From assembly GCA_013398295.1 (NCBI GenBank), contig VZSF01001513.1:874384-938383 (forward strand): a stretch of 64,000 bases of DNA, in the 5' to 3' direction. The first letter of the stretch is position 1. The number at the start of each line of letters is the position of its first letter. Shown here in pieces: positions 37,521-49,184 of this stretch. Source of the DNA: Chionis minor. Taxonomy: Eukaryota; Chordata; Aves; Charadriiformes; Chionididae. The position numbers were made by a program, and so were the translations under genes. Under the pieces are notes generated by a model. It saw nothing but the letters and a program-made list of their open reading frames with translations. It did no database searches and was not told where the DNA came from.

Positions 37521-37870
37521 GGGAATGAGGAGATAGTAACTAGAGAAAATACTACCAGAGAAAAGAATGAGAAAAAAGATCTAGAGAGGAAGAGAATAGC
37601 AAAGGAAAAGGGCAAGTGGAATGAGAGAAGACACTGGGGAGATGGAAGAACTGATCTGGAAACGGGCTACTCACACTTGCAAGCTGCGTAAGAAGGGTTG
37701 TAAAATACACATGGAAGATACAGGGACACAGAGCAAAGATGATGTGAAGGACAAGGGGAGAAAGCCCCAAAGGTACATACAGGTGGGAATGAGGACTGAC
37801 AGGATTGGAAACTGCTGGAGAGAAAAAAAAAAAAGTAAAGTAAAACAAGAGGGGAGAAATACTCAGGGAA
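37495..37870 (+). other. Purine-rich tract
   Basis: Directly after the ancient CR1 relic the plus strand is strongly A+G-rich with long purine runs (for example GAGAGGAAGAGAATAG at about 37585) and an A-run at about 37827-37838. Asymmetry explains the Lys/Glu/Arg-rich frames on plus and Phe/Ser/Leu-rich frames on minus. No gene is inferred. Confidence 0.6.
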
Positions 37871-39324
37871 GTAAGATCTGCTGTTTATCTGCCGAGGAGA
37901 GAGAGCCATATGCTGGGGATGGCAGAATGGTACCACCTTGGGACAGTTCATTACTGATACTGCTTGTGCTGAGGCATTACACATCCCATATAAAAATAAA
38001 GTGGAGGAACAACATCATAGGTGCAAAACGGGGTCCACAAGACTCAGAAACTACCCAAACCAGGGCTGCCTGTGCAATCTTAATTCGGCCCTATTATTCT
38101 TTACAGTCTAATTACTCAAGTCTATCCTTTTCACAAAACTAACTCGCACATCTTGTTTCCTCTACCTTTGCCTAGAGCAGCTTTCGTCCCCTCTACGTTT
38201 GAATAAGGCTGCTGTCTTGCTTTGTGCTGGTTGAACACCAGGGAAGAAGCCACAGAGGAGTCAAGGACCTCTTCTCAGTTCCTGTGTTCTCCAACCCAAA
38301 TGACAGAGCAGTAATTACAGAGACAGTCCTTCTGAGTCCCCACAAGCATCCATAATTACACTGTGGGGAGGTCCCACTCCAGTTTGAGCAGCAGCAGGAA
38401 CTGTAAGGTAGTTGAATACGCTCAGTAAAAGTGTTTTTTTGTGGCATTTTGGTTTTTGTTGTTGTTGGGGGTTTTTTTTGGTTTTTTTGGTGTGTTTTGT
38501 GGTTTTTTTTTTCTTTTTAGCAGACATATAAAAAGTGTTTAAGGGAACTGTGAGCTTTTCAGAGGCTACTTGCTTGTGCTGTATGGGAATATTTTCATAG
38601 GTACGGCAAAAGTCACCTTCCAACAACTTACCAGCTCTCAAGTTCTTGACTCAGAAGGTAAGAAGCACAACAGCTTTTCAAAGAAAAGTCACTATAATTG
38701 TTTTTACATAGATTAAACCGTATGTTTCTCCCAACCCTATTTTTTTGAAAGAGACAATTCCTTTGTTTTGAATAACGCATCTTTTAAAAATTCCCACATA
38801 TTCAACCTGAGACTTCTGGAACAGATGAGAAATCTCAGTGCACGTAATTGTATTTTCATAAATTATAAGCAATCAAAATCAGGACATTACAATGGCAAAT
38901 GCTGAGCAATTGTAATAAAAGGCAGTGCAATTGGTCCCACATGTACCACAATATCAACATCATTACATGGTTTTTTTCCTTATTTTTGAACTACCTGTAC
39001 TTGGGAAGAGAGAAGTTTTAAAATAACAAGTGTGTACACTAAGAACATTGGAAAAGAAAAGTGGAAAACACGGATGCTACGTTACCAAGCATTATGTATT
39101 TCACTTTACATGGATATCTTTATTTTCTACAGTGTGCTTCAGGAATGCACATTAGGGTGTGAGATTGGGTCCTGGTGGATTCAGTGGAACTTTAATATAG
39201 GCCCTTAAACCGAACTGAGGCTTTTTCAACCCATAAATCATACACTAATACAAATCTCAATAGGCATGTTAATTGAACATTGCCGTTTGTATCCACACTC
39301 ATTGAAGTGGGCAGATAAAGACTT
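37871..39324. other. Unique sequence including a G/T-rich stretch
   Basis: From about 38435 to 38519 the plus strand is almost only G and T (GTTGTTGTTGGGGG, then T-runs), a low-complexity tract. The remainder is AT-rich DNA without recognised elements. Confidence 0.5.
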
Positions 39325-39890
39325 AAAGACTGAGATAATTTGGGGTCAGAGTGGACCATTAGATTATCTAGTCTAGTTTAGCATTGAGTAATCCACTTAC
39401 TAAGGGTAACTGTCTTTTGAGACTAGTCATTTGAGTTTGGCACAAGACTAAACTGGGTTTAGCTGAAACCTCTTTTCCAGAAAGGCATCGTGTCCTGATC
39501 TGAACACAGAAAGAGACAGAAAGCCTCTCACTCTCCTCCATCATGAGTCCCTGAAGCTACCTATCTGTTCAATATTTCCAAGAGTTAAAACTCTCTTCAT
39601 CTTACGTGTTTTTGTGACACCATTCCTTTTTTGGTTAGAGCGCCTTTCAGTACTGAGCATTTTGATGGACACACTTAAATACTGTCATTAAGTCACTTTT
39701 CAGACTTCTGTTTGTTTGTTTTCGATGAGCGAAACAGCCCGAGCAGTTTAAATGTCTATCTGTCATTTTCTCCAGCCCTTGATCAGCATTTTTGGTGCGC
39801 AAAACCTCAACACCCAAAACACTGAGTGACCACTCCCGTTCACGTGGCTTACTGTATTACAGACCACACTTCCCACCCCACACAGGACAG
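39325..39890 (-). mobile_element. Ancient CR1-type LINE 3' relic
   Basis: On plus, GGACCATTAGATTATCTAGTC then TTTTCCAGAAAGGCATCGTG and CATCCTT-like blocks match the reverse complement of the 3' end of old amniote CR1 families (coding part ending in GACTAGATAATCTAATGG). ORF2 is too decayed to read. It faces the relic at 36790, so these are two separate old insertions. Confidence 0.55.
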
Positions 39891-42800
39891 CATTAGACCC
39901 TTGTTCAGCAATCCTCCTGATAAGCCACACTTCCAAAAGGCTTAGGTTTTATTTTTCAGAAAGGAAAGCTCTGCAAACATAGCTAGTGCATGTTTGGCAA
40001 GCAGCTTCATCTTCCATTTCCTCTGTTGAGATGCTCGGGACTCTTTGTCTGAATTGCTCTGCACTTTACAATGTAAAAATATGGTTTCTGGGAAAAGCCT
40101 CCTCTCCCTCTGCTGGTTCCACTCAAAACAGAATTAAACCAGAGTTAAATGGGAGCTTTCAAACCCCAGCATTTCCTGGGGGCCTGCTCCTTGCTATCAA
40201 TCCATCATTTCTTTACAGCTCATTTTCAGATGCATTTGTTAGAAGCAGAAGTTATTCTCTGGCTACACCCTTCTTTATGTCATAAATCAGTCGCTTCTGG
40301 GCTGCCTGGACCCTGCTTAGTACTCCCAGTGCCATTCTTGCCAGCCCTCACAAAACGCAGCAGGCTGAGTCATACCTCAGCAAAAGGTCTGTAATTGCCC
40401 AATTTCATGTTATTTCTTTTCCATTAGAGCGCCAAACTAGGGGCGACCGTTTACATTTTTTGAGTAATACATATTCTAAGTAATGCCTTGTTGCTGTTTT
40501 CTTTTCCTCTTTTTCTACTTTCTTTCTGTTTTGTTCATTATATGTGATTCTAAAAAAGCATTTATTTACTATTGGTCTTTTAGTGTTAGAAAATGGGAGA
40601 CACATTGATTGGTAGTTGCTCATGTGAAGTTGTTTAAATAGTACTTTAAAAGACATTAAGCAGCATTTCACATCAAAAACCACTCAGACACATGTATTTG
40701 GAAAGATAATGACTAGACTCATATTTCCTGTATTAAAATACTTGTATAAAAATGTGTTCTCTTCTGATTTATCAAACAAGCAAATGACTCTCTGGAGAGT
40801 TTCTGGTTCAGACGTGAATACCTAAACAAAATCTTAGTGAATCATTTGAACTTGATAGAATTTTCCATATGAAGACGATTATAAATGTATCAATATTATG
40901 GTGTGCGCATATTCAATATATGCCTGAAATCTGTATCGCTACAACATTAGCTCTTGAGATGTACAAGTATAAATGCATACAAGAACACCAAGAAGACGTA
41001 CGGAGAATATAAATTCCTTATTCACATTTGGTTTGCTACACGCTGACAAAATGTTTAGCTAAACTTATCTCCTCAGCTCAGCACCATAAATTTCAGCTGA
41101 GATAGGAGGAACTCCTTTTCACGTAATTGTTTTGCATGTTTAGGGACAAGAAAACACTACAGTGAGACCCACTGAGCAGATAATTGGACCCATCTGTAGG
41201 ATTTAGGAGTAGGTTGGAAGATGTCAAAATATTTTAAGCAATTTAAAAGTCATGTGTCTAATTCAGCCCTCAGATATAGATGCATAAAAAACCTCTACCA
41301 GATGTTGTAAGAAAGACAGGGAATTGTGGCAGACATGGGAAATTTGAGTGAAAAGAGAGGAAAGTGAACAGATTTTGGCTTAGACCAGGAATTCAGGTCC
41401 TGATCTGATACCCAATGAGGATGATGGAAAAATTCCTATTGTTCTCAAAGGCTTTTGGCTAATATTTCCTAATATTAGCTAAAAAAACATTAGAGGCACT
41501 AAAATATCACAGGGATGACAGCCACAGTGCCTGATACAGATTAGAAGGATTTTTGCATAGGCCTGAATGAAGCTGGCAGACAGACATATGGATGATAAAT
41601 GTGTGTGTGTGCATAAGTGTGTGCATATATGTCTCTATACATATGTCTAGCATGGGCTTTATGGACTTACTCTCTGGCTTTTCCAGTTTGGACGATGTTC
41701 ATTTTCTGTCAATCACCTCACCATCCCTACCAGTGAACTGCCATTGCTTGATTTTCTGGCTCTGATTTTATGTGACCAGGGAGTCTATTTCAGAAATGAA
41801 GCCTGGGAGCTGCAGCTCCACAAGCGGCCAGCCCCAAGTTAGGGTGATGGGCTTGGTGTGCTTCTGGTCCCAAGGCTGTCCAGGAGGAGCTACATGTCTC
41901 TTTAGCCAGAGGGGAGGAAAGCTGCCTGAACTGGTGGCACTATGATGAGGAGCTGTGGCTTGTTTGGCTTCTCCTAAACTGTAAAAGAAAAAAAAAGTCC
42001 CTGTATAGGGTATAAAGCCCCTGAAAAATGGTTCATAAGAAAAGAGATGAGCTGGATTCCCATTTCTACTACAGAAAAAGCCTAGCACAAACTGCAGCCA
42101 GGGAAGAACAGAAACTAAAGATTTATTTGCTTGTATTGTCAAAGATCAGAAGCTAAAACTTGATTAAGACTGCGAGATTTGAATAGTATGGAGAAGAAAT
42201 AATAATTAGGCACTAATGAAGGACAGAAAACTATGGTTGACTGGCAGACTGAAGGCTCTGCTAATGTATATAGGAATCTCTCAGTGTTAGTCCTGCTAGC
42301 AGAAACCTCCTGTGAGTAAATTGAAATGCTTTTGGAGCAAGGGAAGAGCCTGGAAAGAGAATACAGCTGCGTCTGGTTACCCTACAGGTACACAGCCCCC
42401 AGTAGCGCTGAGCTATGATCACCGGCATAGGTGCCTGAGAAATCCTGGAGATGCTTGGGTGAGAAAGTCACCACAAGGTCCAAATGGGTCTAGTACCAAA
42501 CTCATAGTAAGACTAAGGGAGGAAAAATCTCCTTGTATGTGTTCACTGTGGTTTAAATTTTCAAACTGTTAAAATTAATCCAACTGTTTGAACATCAATT
42601 GATTTTGGACATTTTTACGAAATACCTCTTTTAAAAGTGATTTATTTTAGGATGGTGAACCAGACAGCACAGGAAACAACAACAGAGCAGCTGAAGGAGC
42701 AAAATTAGATGGTTATAGCGCTACCTCCATGGCGAGACTCAGCACAGACTGAATTTCCAAATTCAGGATGTCCCCAACGCAGCATTGATGGAGCTCCTGC

Positions 42801-43512
42801 TCCGCTTTCAGCCCCTCTCAGTTCTCAAATGGAGCAAAAAGCACTAAACCCTGCTGCCATGGTTAATGACATGGAGAGGCTAAGGGACAAAAAGACGTCC
42901 TGCAGCTTGTTTGTCTTGGGGTTTTGGAGAGGATGGGCTTCAGGGGCAGAGGAGACTCTCCCTTGAGGAGAGTCCTGGAGATTTGTTCCTTCTCCTCTGT
43001 GTGTGTGGCTGTTGCCAGTTCTAATAGCAGCTTTTCAGCCATGGCATGGATTTAACAGGATGTGCAAAGTCATAGTCTCCCACCGCCATCTCTTGTCCAC
43101 TCCTGGTGCTGAGGGAGCTTTGTGCCTTGCAGCACACCCAGACCCCCTGCCTAGCCATGTCCGCCATAAGGAGAGCCCCTCTGTGCTCCTAATTGAAAAT
43201 AGAACTCCTGATAGAAATTTGCATCAGGGTCTGTGCGGTTTTCTCGAAGTCAGTATTACAAGTTCAGCTGTGTGGTAATGTGGGGAGAGTTGAGTTGTCA
43301 CAATTTCATTCAGTCAGTTAATTTTGGCTCTCCAAATAAAGGTAGCCACATTTCTTACCTTATGTTAAAACTGGCTTTTAACAGACACAGCTGAATCGAA
43401 GCTAACCCATACAGAAGTCAGATGGGATTGTTGTTTCTCTTCCTTCAGGTTTTTGGGGCAAAGGAGATGCTCCATTCTAGCACCAGAGCTGCAATAAACT
43501 CGGAGCAGTTCC
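39891..43512. other. Unique sequence with a conserved-looking AT-rich block
   Basis: No gene recognised. The part 40840-41160 is AT-rich, free of repeats and contains words such as TATCAATATTATGG and CACGTAATTGTTTTGCATG, so it may be conserved noncoding DNA. A GT-rich patch lies at about 41600-41640. A minus-strand frame at 41768-42142 has no domain. Confidence 0.4.
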
Positions 43513-44502
43513 GTAGAATCATAGAATCGTCTAGGTTGGAAGGGACCTTTAAGATCATCAGATCCAGTCATCAACCTAACACTGTCAACTCTACCACTAA
43601 ACTGTGTCCCTAAGTGGCACATCTACATGTCTTTTAAATACCTTCAGGGATGGGGACTCAGCCACTTCCCTGGGCAGCCTGTTCCAGTGCTTAATAACAC
43701 TTTCTGTGAAGAAATTTTTCCTAATATCCAATCTAAATCTCCCCATGCACAACATGAGGCCATTTCTTCTTGTCCTATCACTTGTCACTTGGGAGAAGAG
43801 ACCGACCCCCACCTCTCTACAACCTCCTCTCAGGTAGCTGTAGAGAGTGATAAGGTCTCCCCTCAACCTGCTCTTCTCCAGGCTAAACAATCCCAACTCT
43901 CTCAGCCGCTCCTCATAAGACTTGTTCTCTAGAACCCACACCAGCTTCATTGCCCTTCTCTGGATACGCTCCAGCACCTCAATGTCTTTCTTGTAGTGAG
44001 GTGCCCAAAACTGAACATGCTATTTGAGGTGGAGCCTCACCAGTGCCGAGTACAGGGGGATGGCCACTTCACTAGTCCTGCTGGTCACACTATTTTGGAT
44101 ACAAGCCAGGATGCTACTGGCCGCCTTGGCCACCTGGGCACACTGCTGGCTCACATTCAGCCAGCTGTCGATCAACATCCCCAGGTCCTTTTCCACCAGG
44201 CAGCTTTCCAGTCTCTCTTCCCCAAGCCTGTAGTGTTGCATGGGGTTGTTGTGACCCAAGTGCAGGACCTGGCAATTGGCCTTGTTGAATCTCATAAAGT
44301 TGGCCTTGGCCCATCGATCCAGCCTGTCCAGGTCACTCTGTAGAGTCTTCCTACCCTCTAGCAGATCAACATTCCTGCCCATCTTGGTGTCAGCTGCAAA
44401 CTTACTGAGGGTGCACTCGATCCCCTCGGTCATCCAAATCATTGACAAAGACATTAAACAGAACTGGCCTGTACTGAGAGCACCACTTGTGACTGGCCGA
44501 TA
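43513..44502 (-). mobile_element. CR1 LINE fragment
   Basis: On plus it starts TAGAATCATAGAATCGTC and GGTTGGAAGGGACC and ends near 44502 in the reverse transcriptase region. Subfamily features (AACCTAACACTGTCAA near the 3' end) match the copy at 17694. The copy is 5'-truncated and its frame is broken between about 43978 and 44020. The next CR1 lies 380 bases further in the same orientation but belongs to another subfamily. Confidence 0.93.
43597..43977 (-). pseudogene. CR1 ORF2 C-terminal end
   Basis: A frame of about 126 codons beginning in the [20 protein letters not shown] block and running through [26 protein letters not shown] and [19 protein letters not shown] to the natural end of CR1 ORF2. 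It is the downstream half of the copy; the upstream half is in another frame at 44020-44565. Confidence 0.88.
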
Positions 44503-44565
44503 GTTAATAGCAGTAGACACCCTCCCCATCAACATGGGTCTTTTACAATGGGTTTCACAGCTCAA
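44020..44565 (-). pseudogene. CR1 ORF2 polymerase fragment, catalytic box damaged
   Basis: Covers GIECTLSKF, the catalytic box and the region after it (LDRWAKANFMRFNKANCQ, ILACIQNSVTSR). The box reads FAADT (residues about 56-60) where CR1 has FADDT, so one catalytic aspartate is replaced. The preceding GVPQGS motif is missing, a small deletion. The first 20 or so residues lie outside the element. Confidence 0.82.
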
Positions 44566-44881
44566 GCTTGTTTGCTAAGTGCCTCCCCCATCACAACAGG
44601 CCATCCCACACATGCAGATTGTACTGGTCCAGCTTCCTGCATTTGAGCAGAGGCACTGTTAATGGTTTTGCAGATCACACAAGTATCCACCTTGAGTTAG
44701 CTAGGAAAATAGTGCCAGGAATTACATATATTTTTCTAGTTGGTAGTGAAAGATATTCCCTTGTGGACCCTTGGATTTCTAGACCTCTGTGAAGGCAAGG
44801 CTGATCAGCCACTTCTGGAATGACGATTTACCACAGGATTTTGCTCAGACTATTTGTAATGGAGAGGCATTGTAGGCCAAA
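44503..44881. other. Spacer between two CR1 copies
   Basis: About 380 bases of unique sequence between two CR1 insertions in the same orientation. No feature recognised. Confidence 0.5.
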
Positions 44882-45455
44882 TATCATAGAATTATAAAAA
44901 TCATAGAATGGTCTAGGTTGGAAGGGATGTTAATGATCATCTAATTACAACCCCCCTTGCCATAGGCAAGGACAGCTCTCACTAGACCCAGTTGCACAAA
45001 GTGTCATTCAACCTGGCCTTGAACACTTCCAGGGATGGGGCCTCCACAACTTCCCTGCGCAACCTGTTCCAGTGTCTCACCATCCTCTGAGTGAAAAATT
45101 TCTTCCTGAGATCTAATATAAATCTACCTTCTTCCAGTCTGAAGCCATTACCCCTCGTCCTATCACTACATGCCCTTGTAAAAAGCTCCTCTCCAGCTTT
45201 CTTGTAGGCACCTTTCAGATACTGGAAGGCTGCTATAAGTCTCCCTGGAGCCTTCTCTTCTCCAGCCTGAACAATCCCAGCTCTCTCAGCCTGTCCTCAT
45301 AGGAGAGGTGCTCCAGCCCTCTGATCATCTTCATGGTTCTCCTCTGGACCCACTCCAACAGGACCATGTCCTTGTTTTGTTTGGGGGCTCCAGAGCTGGA
45401 TGCAGTATTCCAGATGGGGGCCTCATGAGACAGATTAGAGGGGCAGAATATCATA
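44882..45455 (-). mobile_element. CR1 LINE 3' fragment
   Basis: On plus it starts with ATCATAGAATTATAAAAATC and GGTCTAGGTTGGAAGGGATG and continues through the CR1 3' coding end to about 45455. CCCCCCTTGCCATAGGCAAGG places it in the same subfamily type as the copy at 2077. Several in-frame disruptions; older or more decayed than that copy. Confidence 0.92.
45233..45454 (-). pseudogene. CR1 ORF2 C-terminal fragment
   Basis: An open stretch of about 73 codons with [20 protein letters not shown] and [15 protein letters not shown], the conserved C-terminal block. It ends early where the family continues, because of a decayed frame. Confidence 0.85.
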
Positions 45456-47164
45456 TTAAGTGTTTCTGTGCAGAAGAGTGTCCTTAGTAATTGTTAGTGC
45501 TAGAATGTGAAAAGCTTAGACAAAATATTTTGTGGGTCTGCATCAGACATGGGTGCTGCTAGATATCCTCCATAAACTGATACCTGATTATAATAATCAG
45601 CACAGTGATCTCCAGTGTGGCTGTTCTGCTGTTACTGAAATATAAGTACATCTAATTTCATGTGGGTGTGTGTCTATCTGTGTACTTCTGCAAGTGTGGG
45701 AATTAACTCCATTTCTGTATTTCATTTCATAGGAAGGGCCCATTTCTTGCACTTAATACCCATCAAGAGTTTGTCTCACTCTGCAGCATGAGAACTCTGG
45801 AATTATGCCTTGTAACTTGGGAACTTCAAGGTTTGTAAACCCTCAGATATTTCATTGTTGCCTTTGCTGTTCCATATTTGCCTTCCCTTATATATCTCAC
45901 TGCTTTCTTTTAGTTAAAATATATTCTATGCTGGCCTGGGATAAAGTATGTAGACCGTATCTGTGTATGGGGTAAGCAAGTAGAAGCTACTCCAGAGTTT
46001 CCCTTTCAGTAAGTGGGCTTTGCAACATGAACATAAATCTTTGAAGTATGTGTTGAGCCAGCTGCTACATCATTTAAAAATAGTCAGGTTGGTGCCAACA
46101 AGACAGATCACTCAACTTGGGGGCCATAAACAGAAATCAAAGGCATGCATTAGCAATGCCCCAGTGTTTGTGTGGTTCCACGACAAACCCTCTGCCCCTT
46201 CCAGCACGTATGTGATGGCGTTGCAGAACAGTCTGCTGTCACTTCTGTAATGCATCAACGTCGCCCAGCCTGGGAAGGTGCCGTATGTGGGAGGCTGTAT
46301 GAAGGTGGAAGACATTTTCTAACTTTTTATGTTAGATTGCAGCCGGTTTTCTCAACTTCACAATAAAGGAGAGGTTTTAAGAGTTCTTGTTCTTTTATCC
46401 CAAGCAGCTTGGGTGACGTGCCATTTGGGTATTAAACACTTGAAAAGGGTCAAAGCCTATGAAGTGGTCAAAGAGAAAAGAAGGTCAAAAGTTTAAGCCT
46501 TGATACATGGTAGGCAAGGAGAACTCGTATTTTAGGCAGTCTAGACAGCATATTAGCAGAGAAAGCTTACTGTGTTGTACTCTGTTTATGGGAGTTTTCC
46601 ATAAACTGCAGAAAATATTAGGAATGCAGCATAACCAAAGCTTTGCCTTTTCCTGTTGAGAATAAACTGTCGTGCAGTTTATGTTCAAAGAGCATGGCAC
46701 CTATACACACTTTAGTAAAAGGGCCACAGGGCCTTAGGGGAAAAGATGAAAAAAAAAAAGAAGCTTATTTAAGATGATGTTTTCCCCCTCAAAAAAAAAA
46801 AAAAGTAATTTACGTATCTGTCTGGTGACAGGTATAACATAGCCATTGGTGCTTTATAGCAGATTTAGGAGGCAACTGCAGTATTTGAGCACCTGTGTTT
46901 TTTATGTTCACATGTATATATTTTCTTGTTTGCAGAATGAAAAATATGCAGTCTTGATTAATTTACTTTGCTCAGCTTGTTTCAAGCTTTTTTTTTTTTT
47001 TCCGCACTGAATAAAAAGCAAAGTATGTGGCATTTTCAGTCCATAAATCTTGCTTGCTGTGGGCTAAGCTCTGCTCACAGCTCTTATTTAGAGTAAGTTA
47101 ATGAGGCCAACGTGTACCCCAGGGCAGAATTTGGACCTCTGAGGCTACCTGGGTAAAGCCGCCA
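45456..47164. other. Unique sequence, no recognised gene
   Basis: No family recognised. An AATAAA hexamer at about 46363 follows an open stretch (46112-46366, both strands) without a known domain. An A-run lies at 46791-46804 and a T-run at about 46988-47001. Confidence 0.4.
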
Positions 47165-47395
47165 AAGTGGAGGGATGGTTAGAGCACTGGCTTGGGACTT
47201 GACCGACATGGGTTCAGTTCAGTTCAGCTCTGTGATATGACCTGTGAGCTCCTGGGGAAAGTTGCTCACACTCTCTCAGGCTCCATGGCCGTGCTCCACG
47301 ATGGTCCTGGATTGCAACACTCAGTTTATTGCTAAAAAGTCACTCGCTCATCTGCCCCTTTGCATCACTATAGAAATGGAAACGATAGTTGATTT
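47165..47395 (+). mobile_element. MIR SINE
   Basis: GATGGTTAGAGCACTGGCTT is the tRNA-derived head with A box, GGGTTCAGTTCAG the B box region, and GGAAAGTTGCTCACACTCTC the MIR core that follows. The 3' part is weaker (ATAGAAATGGAAACGATAG, about 47370). An ancient amniote SINE, well preserved for its age in the head. Confidence 0.75.
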
Positions 47396-48232
47396 GGTGT
47401 GACATGAATGCCAGTTTTTTTGGGCAGGGGCCACTTTTTTGTTTGATTCCTTTTTTGGAATCTCATTGCCTGAGATGTTCCGTCAACAGCAGTGCCATCA
47501 ACAAATCTGATTATTGATGTACTGTACAATTAACATCTATTCGCTCTAATCAAGGAATTCTTGCCAAAACTCACTTGAGAAATATTTCTCTTACCCTCTA
47601 AGGTTACCTGCAGATAATTAACTAAAAAGAGGGCACTGACATAGCTGCCCACATTGGTGCATATCCAAAATACAACTGTCAAGAAAGTTTTATGTAAAAC
47701 ACCTCAGCTATTCCAGTTCTGCCTTTCACTCAGACAGACTGACCATCTAAATAGTGAACACATTCATAGTCCTCATAAAGAAGAACCCCCTGTCTGGACT
47801 CTGGCCTATAAACCACCACCATCAGTTACATTTTTCAAGGAACACAGCGTTCTTTAGGAATCGTTTCTGAACTTTAGATCAGGAGTTTAAAATATCACAG
47901 TGGGATTTTCAACAGCCTTCTTTGGAAGCTGTGTTGGGCCAACGCAGAGCAGTTTTGTAAAGCCCACCATAAGTACTTTGAGTCATGCTGCTCACTTTCC
48001 TGCAGGTATTAACATATACTGAGCATTTGCTTAATGTCGTATTGTATGCAAAGACTGTAAGGTTCTTGAATTCACTTTGACTGTGGCTGGATTTGTACTT
48101 TGTAAGGGTGCAGCCACAAGAAGAAAGAACAGGGAGAAATATCAAATGGGATTAAGAAAGAGGAAGGCAGGAAGATGGGAAAAAACAAAGATGTGGCAGG
48201 TATGTGAAAGAGCAAAATGAGGATAGAGAAAA
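47396..48232. other. Unique sequence, nothing recognised
   Basis: AT-rich, short frames only. Confidence 0.4.
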
Positions 48233-48293
48233 ACAATAAATAAATAAATAAATAAATAGTATTGTATTTAATATCATATAAATAAATAAATAA
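48233..48293 (+). repeat. (AAAT)n microsatellite, two blocks
   Basis: Two runs of tandem AAAT/TAAA (about 48233-48258 and 48278-48293) separated by about 20 AT-rich bases. Likely polymorphic. Confidence 0.85.
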
Positions 48294-48449
48294 CTATATG
48301 AAGTATATAAGAGTCCAGCCAGCTCCAGCCTTATGAGATATACCTGACCTTACACAAATGTTATGATGCTGCAAAACAGTTTCAAATTTGAATGATATGT
48401 TCTTATTGCTTCTATGCATGTGGACTGAATGCATCACTGAAAAAGGGCC

Positions 48450-48560
48450 GAGAGATAGCAGAGTGAACAGCTGTTCTCTGCCAGGAAGATAGCTGGGATT
48501 TGAATCCCAAATAGGACTATAGTTTACAGTGGCCCTTGCAAAAAAGTCAAGGTGCTGCAG
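48450..48560 (+). repeat. tRNA-derived SINE relic (possible MIR or CORE-SINE)
   Basis: ATAGCAGAGTGAACAGC resembles a polymerase III A box and GGATTTGAATCCC (48496-48508) a B box, spaced about 40 bases as in a tRNA. The flanks do not complete a tRNA fold, and downstream similarity is weak, so a decayed SINE head is preferred over a tRNA gene. Confidence 0.4.
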
Positions 48561-49100
48561 GTCTGTTCGCTGGGATGGCAGGCTGAGTGCCTGCCATCTC
48601 AGAAAGAAAAGTGAAATTTTCTTCCCAAGAGAGTAAGGATGTCTGAACTTTCAGCAAGGTAAGATGAGGAAATTCACATGGAACAGAAATCTCACTGTGA
48701 AGATGAGATGAGGGAGGATTTTTAGCAATGTGCAGTGATGAGTCATTGCAACTTCTATTAATATAATTGGCACGTATGTAAATAAATTCACATGTGCGCC
48801 TCTGAAAAGTTAGCTCATGAGGTCAGTCAGCAATAATAAACCAAGAAGAAAAGCAGTTTCATAAAAACAGTGAGCCATGGCATTATTTTCCAGGCATTTT
48901 AGCAAGAAAAGGAACAACTTGGTCATTTGCAGTGGAACAAATGACTGTGTATCTCAGAAGCTGTCTTTTAGCTCTGCACGGGTATGTTTAATGCACTTCA
49001 GAAAGCATATTCATTTGCATGTGGTTTCATAGAAAAATTTGCCGAAGAAACCTGTGCATTCTCTGATTGCTTAAGGACAACATATGGTGTGTAGATATAT
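48561..49100. other. Possible conserved noncoding block
   Basis: AT-rich, repeat-free sequence with stops in all frames and motif-like words such as AATATAATTGGCAC, ATTCATTTGCATGTGG (octamer-like) and AGCAATAATAAACC. Impression only. Confidence 0.22.
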
Positions 49101-49184
49101 GGCCAGATCTGGGAATGTAAATCGGCACAGCTCCCTGGAGATCAATGGAGCTTCATTATGTTATACCTATTGAGGATCTGACCA
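49101..49184. repeat. Palindromic ancient repeat relic
   Basis: GGCCAGATCTGGGAATGTAA, CTCC-TGG-ATCAATGGAGC and GAGGATCTGACC form an imperfect palindrome. It matches the familiar amniote hairpin element in which a TGTAAATC...GGAGCT arm is mirrored around a short centre. I do not assign a family name. Confidence 0.45.

Noticed and set aside
37495..37870. Lys/Glu-rich and Phe/Ser-rich frames that look protein-like
   Set aside because: They result from the purine/pyrimidine asymmetry of the tract.
45733..45830. 98-nt stretch with TTTCATTTCATAG acceptor and CAAG/GTTTGT donor
   Set aside because: The donor is weak, only one frame is open, and the peptide (KGPFLALNTHQEF...) is not recognised; its phase does not fit the neighbouring candidates.
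48456..48508. Possible tRNA gene from A-box and B-box-like words
   Set aside because: The flanks do not make an acceptor stem or anticodon arm; a SINE relic explains it better.
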